The position numbers were made by a program, and so were the translations under genes. Shown piece by piece: positions 5,677 to 6,245 of a DNA stretch of 6,245 nt. The notes under the pieces are model-generated. The model did no database searches. It worked only from the letters and a program-made list of their open reading frames with translations, and was not told the DNA's origin. Numbering within the stretch: the stretch's first letter is position 1; the number at the start of each line of letters is the position of its first letter. Source of the stretch: an uncultured Eubacteriales bacterium (lineage in GTDB: Bacteria; Bacillota; Clostridia; Oscillospirales; Ruminococcaceae); assembly GCA_900318545.1 (NCBI GenBank), contig ONLC01000143.1:1-6245 (forward strand). Direction: 5' to 3'.

Positions 5677-5691
5677 GTAATTCATTACATT
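5674..5691. promoter_or_regulatory. Candidate operator over the -10 box of the TldD-like gene
   Basis: AATGTAA (5674-5680) and TTACATT (5685-5691) form perfect 7-bp inverted arms around TTCA. The site covers the end of the -10 box and the predicted start point, where a repressor would act. It fits the ATGT-N8-ACAT layout reported for PadR-type regulators, but that family link is only a suggestion. Confidence 0.5.
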
Positions 5692-5710
5692 GAAAGCGAG
5701 GACAGTTATT

Positions 5711-6245
5711 ATGTATGTTTTTCCAAAGGGGCTTTACAGTGATATACGCATAGAGCATAGCTGCTCGGCTAACTACAGTGTGTCAAACGGAGATGTCAAG
5801 CAGAACTCCGAAACCACGGTAGGCGGTGCCATGATAAGAGTCTATGACGGAAAGCTCTGGTATACGAGCGTTACAAATGACCTTGATACGATACAGTCAG
5901 AGCTTGACAGCCTTGCAGCTATAGCAGAGCCCGACCCCGATATAGATGTTCGAGGTACATAAGGATAAGGTGCTTCGCTTTGACGGAGAGAATGACCTTC
6001 GCAAAACCACAAGGGCTCAGCGCGAGGAGCTGGTTCAGCACTATATCTCCGCCTGCTTTGAAAGCCTCCCCGAGGAGGTAAAGCAGTGGTACGCAGGCTA
6101 TTATCATTTTCACACGGTCAAGGAGTTCTATTCGAGCAAGGGTGCTGAGATAGTTCAGGATTATCAGCAGTGCTTTATTAATATGTGGTGCGATATTTTC
6201 GTGAATGATGCAAAAACATCGGCAGGCAAAACAGTCGGCGGAATG
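5711..6245 (+). pseudogene. TldD/PmbA-family protein, N-terminal part, frameshifted and cut by window end
   Basis: Two overlapping frames together encode the N-terminal domain of a TldD/PmbA-like protein, a family of zinc peptidases that act on modified peptides in E. coli. The first frame (ATG 5711 to TAA 5960-5962, 83 residues) holds LYSDIRIEHS, a GGAMIRVYDGKLWYTS strand pair and a LDTIQSELDSLA helix. The second frame is shifted by +1, opens just after a TAG at 5943-5945, and runs 100 codons to the window edge with FEVHKDKVLRF, RKTTRAQREELV, VKEFYSSKGAEIVQDYQ and GKTVGG, all as expected for the same protein. The ATG at 5946 has no ribosome binding site. The start at 5711 follows GAGGA (5698-5702) by 8 nt; a TTG at 5690 lies in the operator and is not chosen. 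The catalytic HExxxH region would lie beyond the window. The shift may be a real mutation, a sequencing error, or recoding; the first two are more likely. Confidence 0.78.

Noticed and set aside
1..6245. CRISPR arrays, insertion sequences, tRNA or rRNA genes
   Set aside because: No regularly spaced repeats, transposase-like frames, terminal inverted repeats or RNA-gene signatures were seen on reading both strands.

Overview
The window reads as chromosomal DNA from a low-to-mid GC Firmicute, most likely a Ruminococcus-like gut or rumen clostridium. The evidence is the strong GGAGG ribosome binding sites, the TTGACA-17-TATAAT type promoters, short GC-rich hairpin plus U-tract terminators, and the gene families present: GH42, GH127, a CMD-cupin fusion, a YolD-like protein and a Gram-positive-type TldD/PmbA protein. 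The genus is an inference; nothing here fixes it.

Layout. Positions 1-116 hold non-coding hairpins, including a possible end of the leftward GH42 transcript. Positions 117-2051 (minus) encode a cytoplasmic GH42 beta-galactosidase-like enzyme. Positions 2052-2254 are a 203-bp divergent control region with a good promoter in each direction. Positions 2255-4153 (plus) encode a GH127 beta-L-arabinofuranosidase-like enzyme. Positions 4154-4302 hold a consensus promoter carrying two near-identical palindromic operators. Positions 4303-5058 encode a carboxymuconolactone decarboxylase-like/cupin fusion that ends in a strong terminator. Positions 5195-5620 encode a stand-alone YolD-like protein with its own promoter and a terminator that overlaps its stop codon. 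From 5711 to the window end lies the N-terminal part of a TldD/PmbA-family gene, interrupted by a frameshift near 5946-5962.

How the genes fit. The two glycosidases form a divergent pair. Neither has a signal peptide, so both should act inside the cell on imported oligosaccharides. Their predicted activities, removing galactose and beta-linked L-arabinofuranose (GH42 enzymes can also release L-arabinopyranose), suit side chains of plant arabinogalactan, extensin or related hydroxyproline-rich glycoproteins. No transporter or regulator gene lies inside the window. The three rightward genes after the glycosidases look like separate transcription units, each with its own promoter. I see no link in function among them.

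I found no new multi-gene system. The best leads are the tandem TGACA-N3-TGTCA operators around the CMD-cupin promoter, the frameshift in the TldD-like gene, the palindrome over that gene's -10 box, and the YolD gene without its usual polymerase partner.
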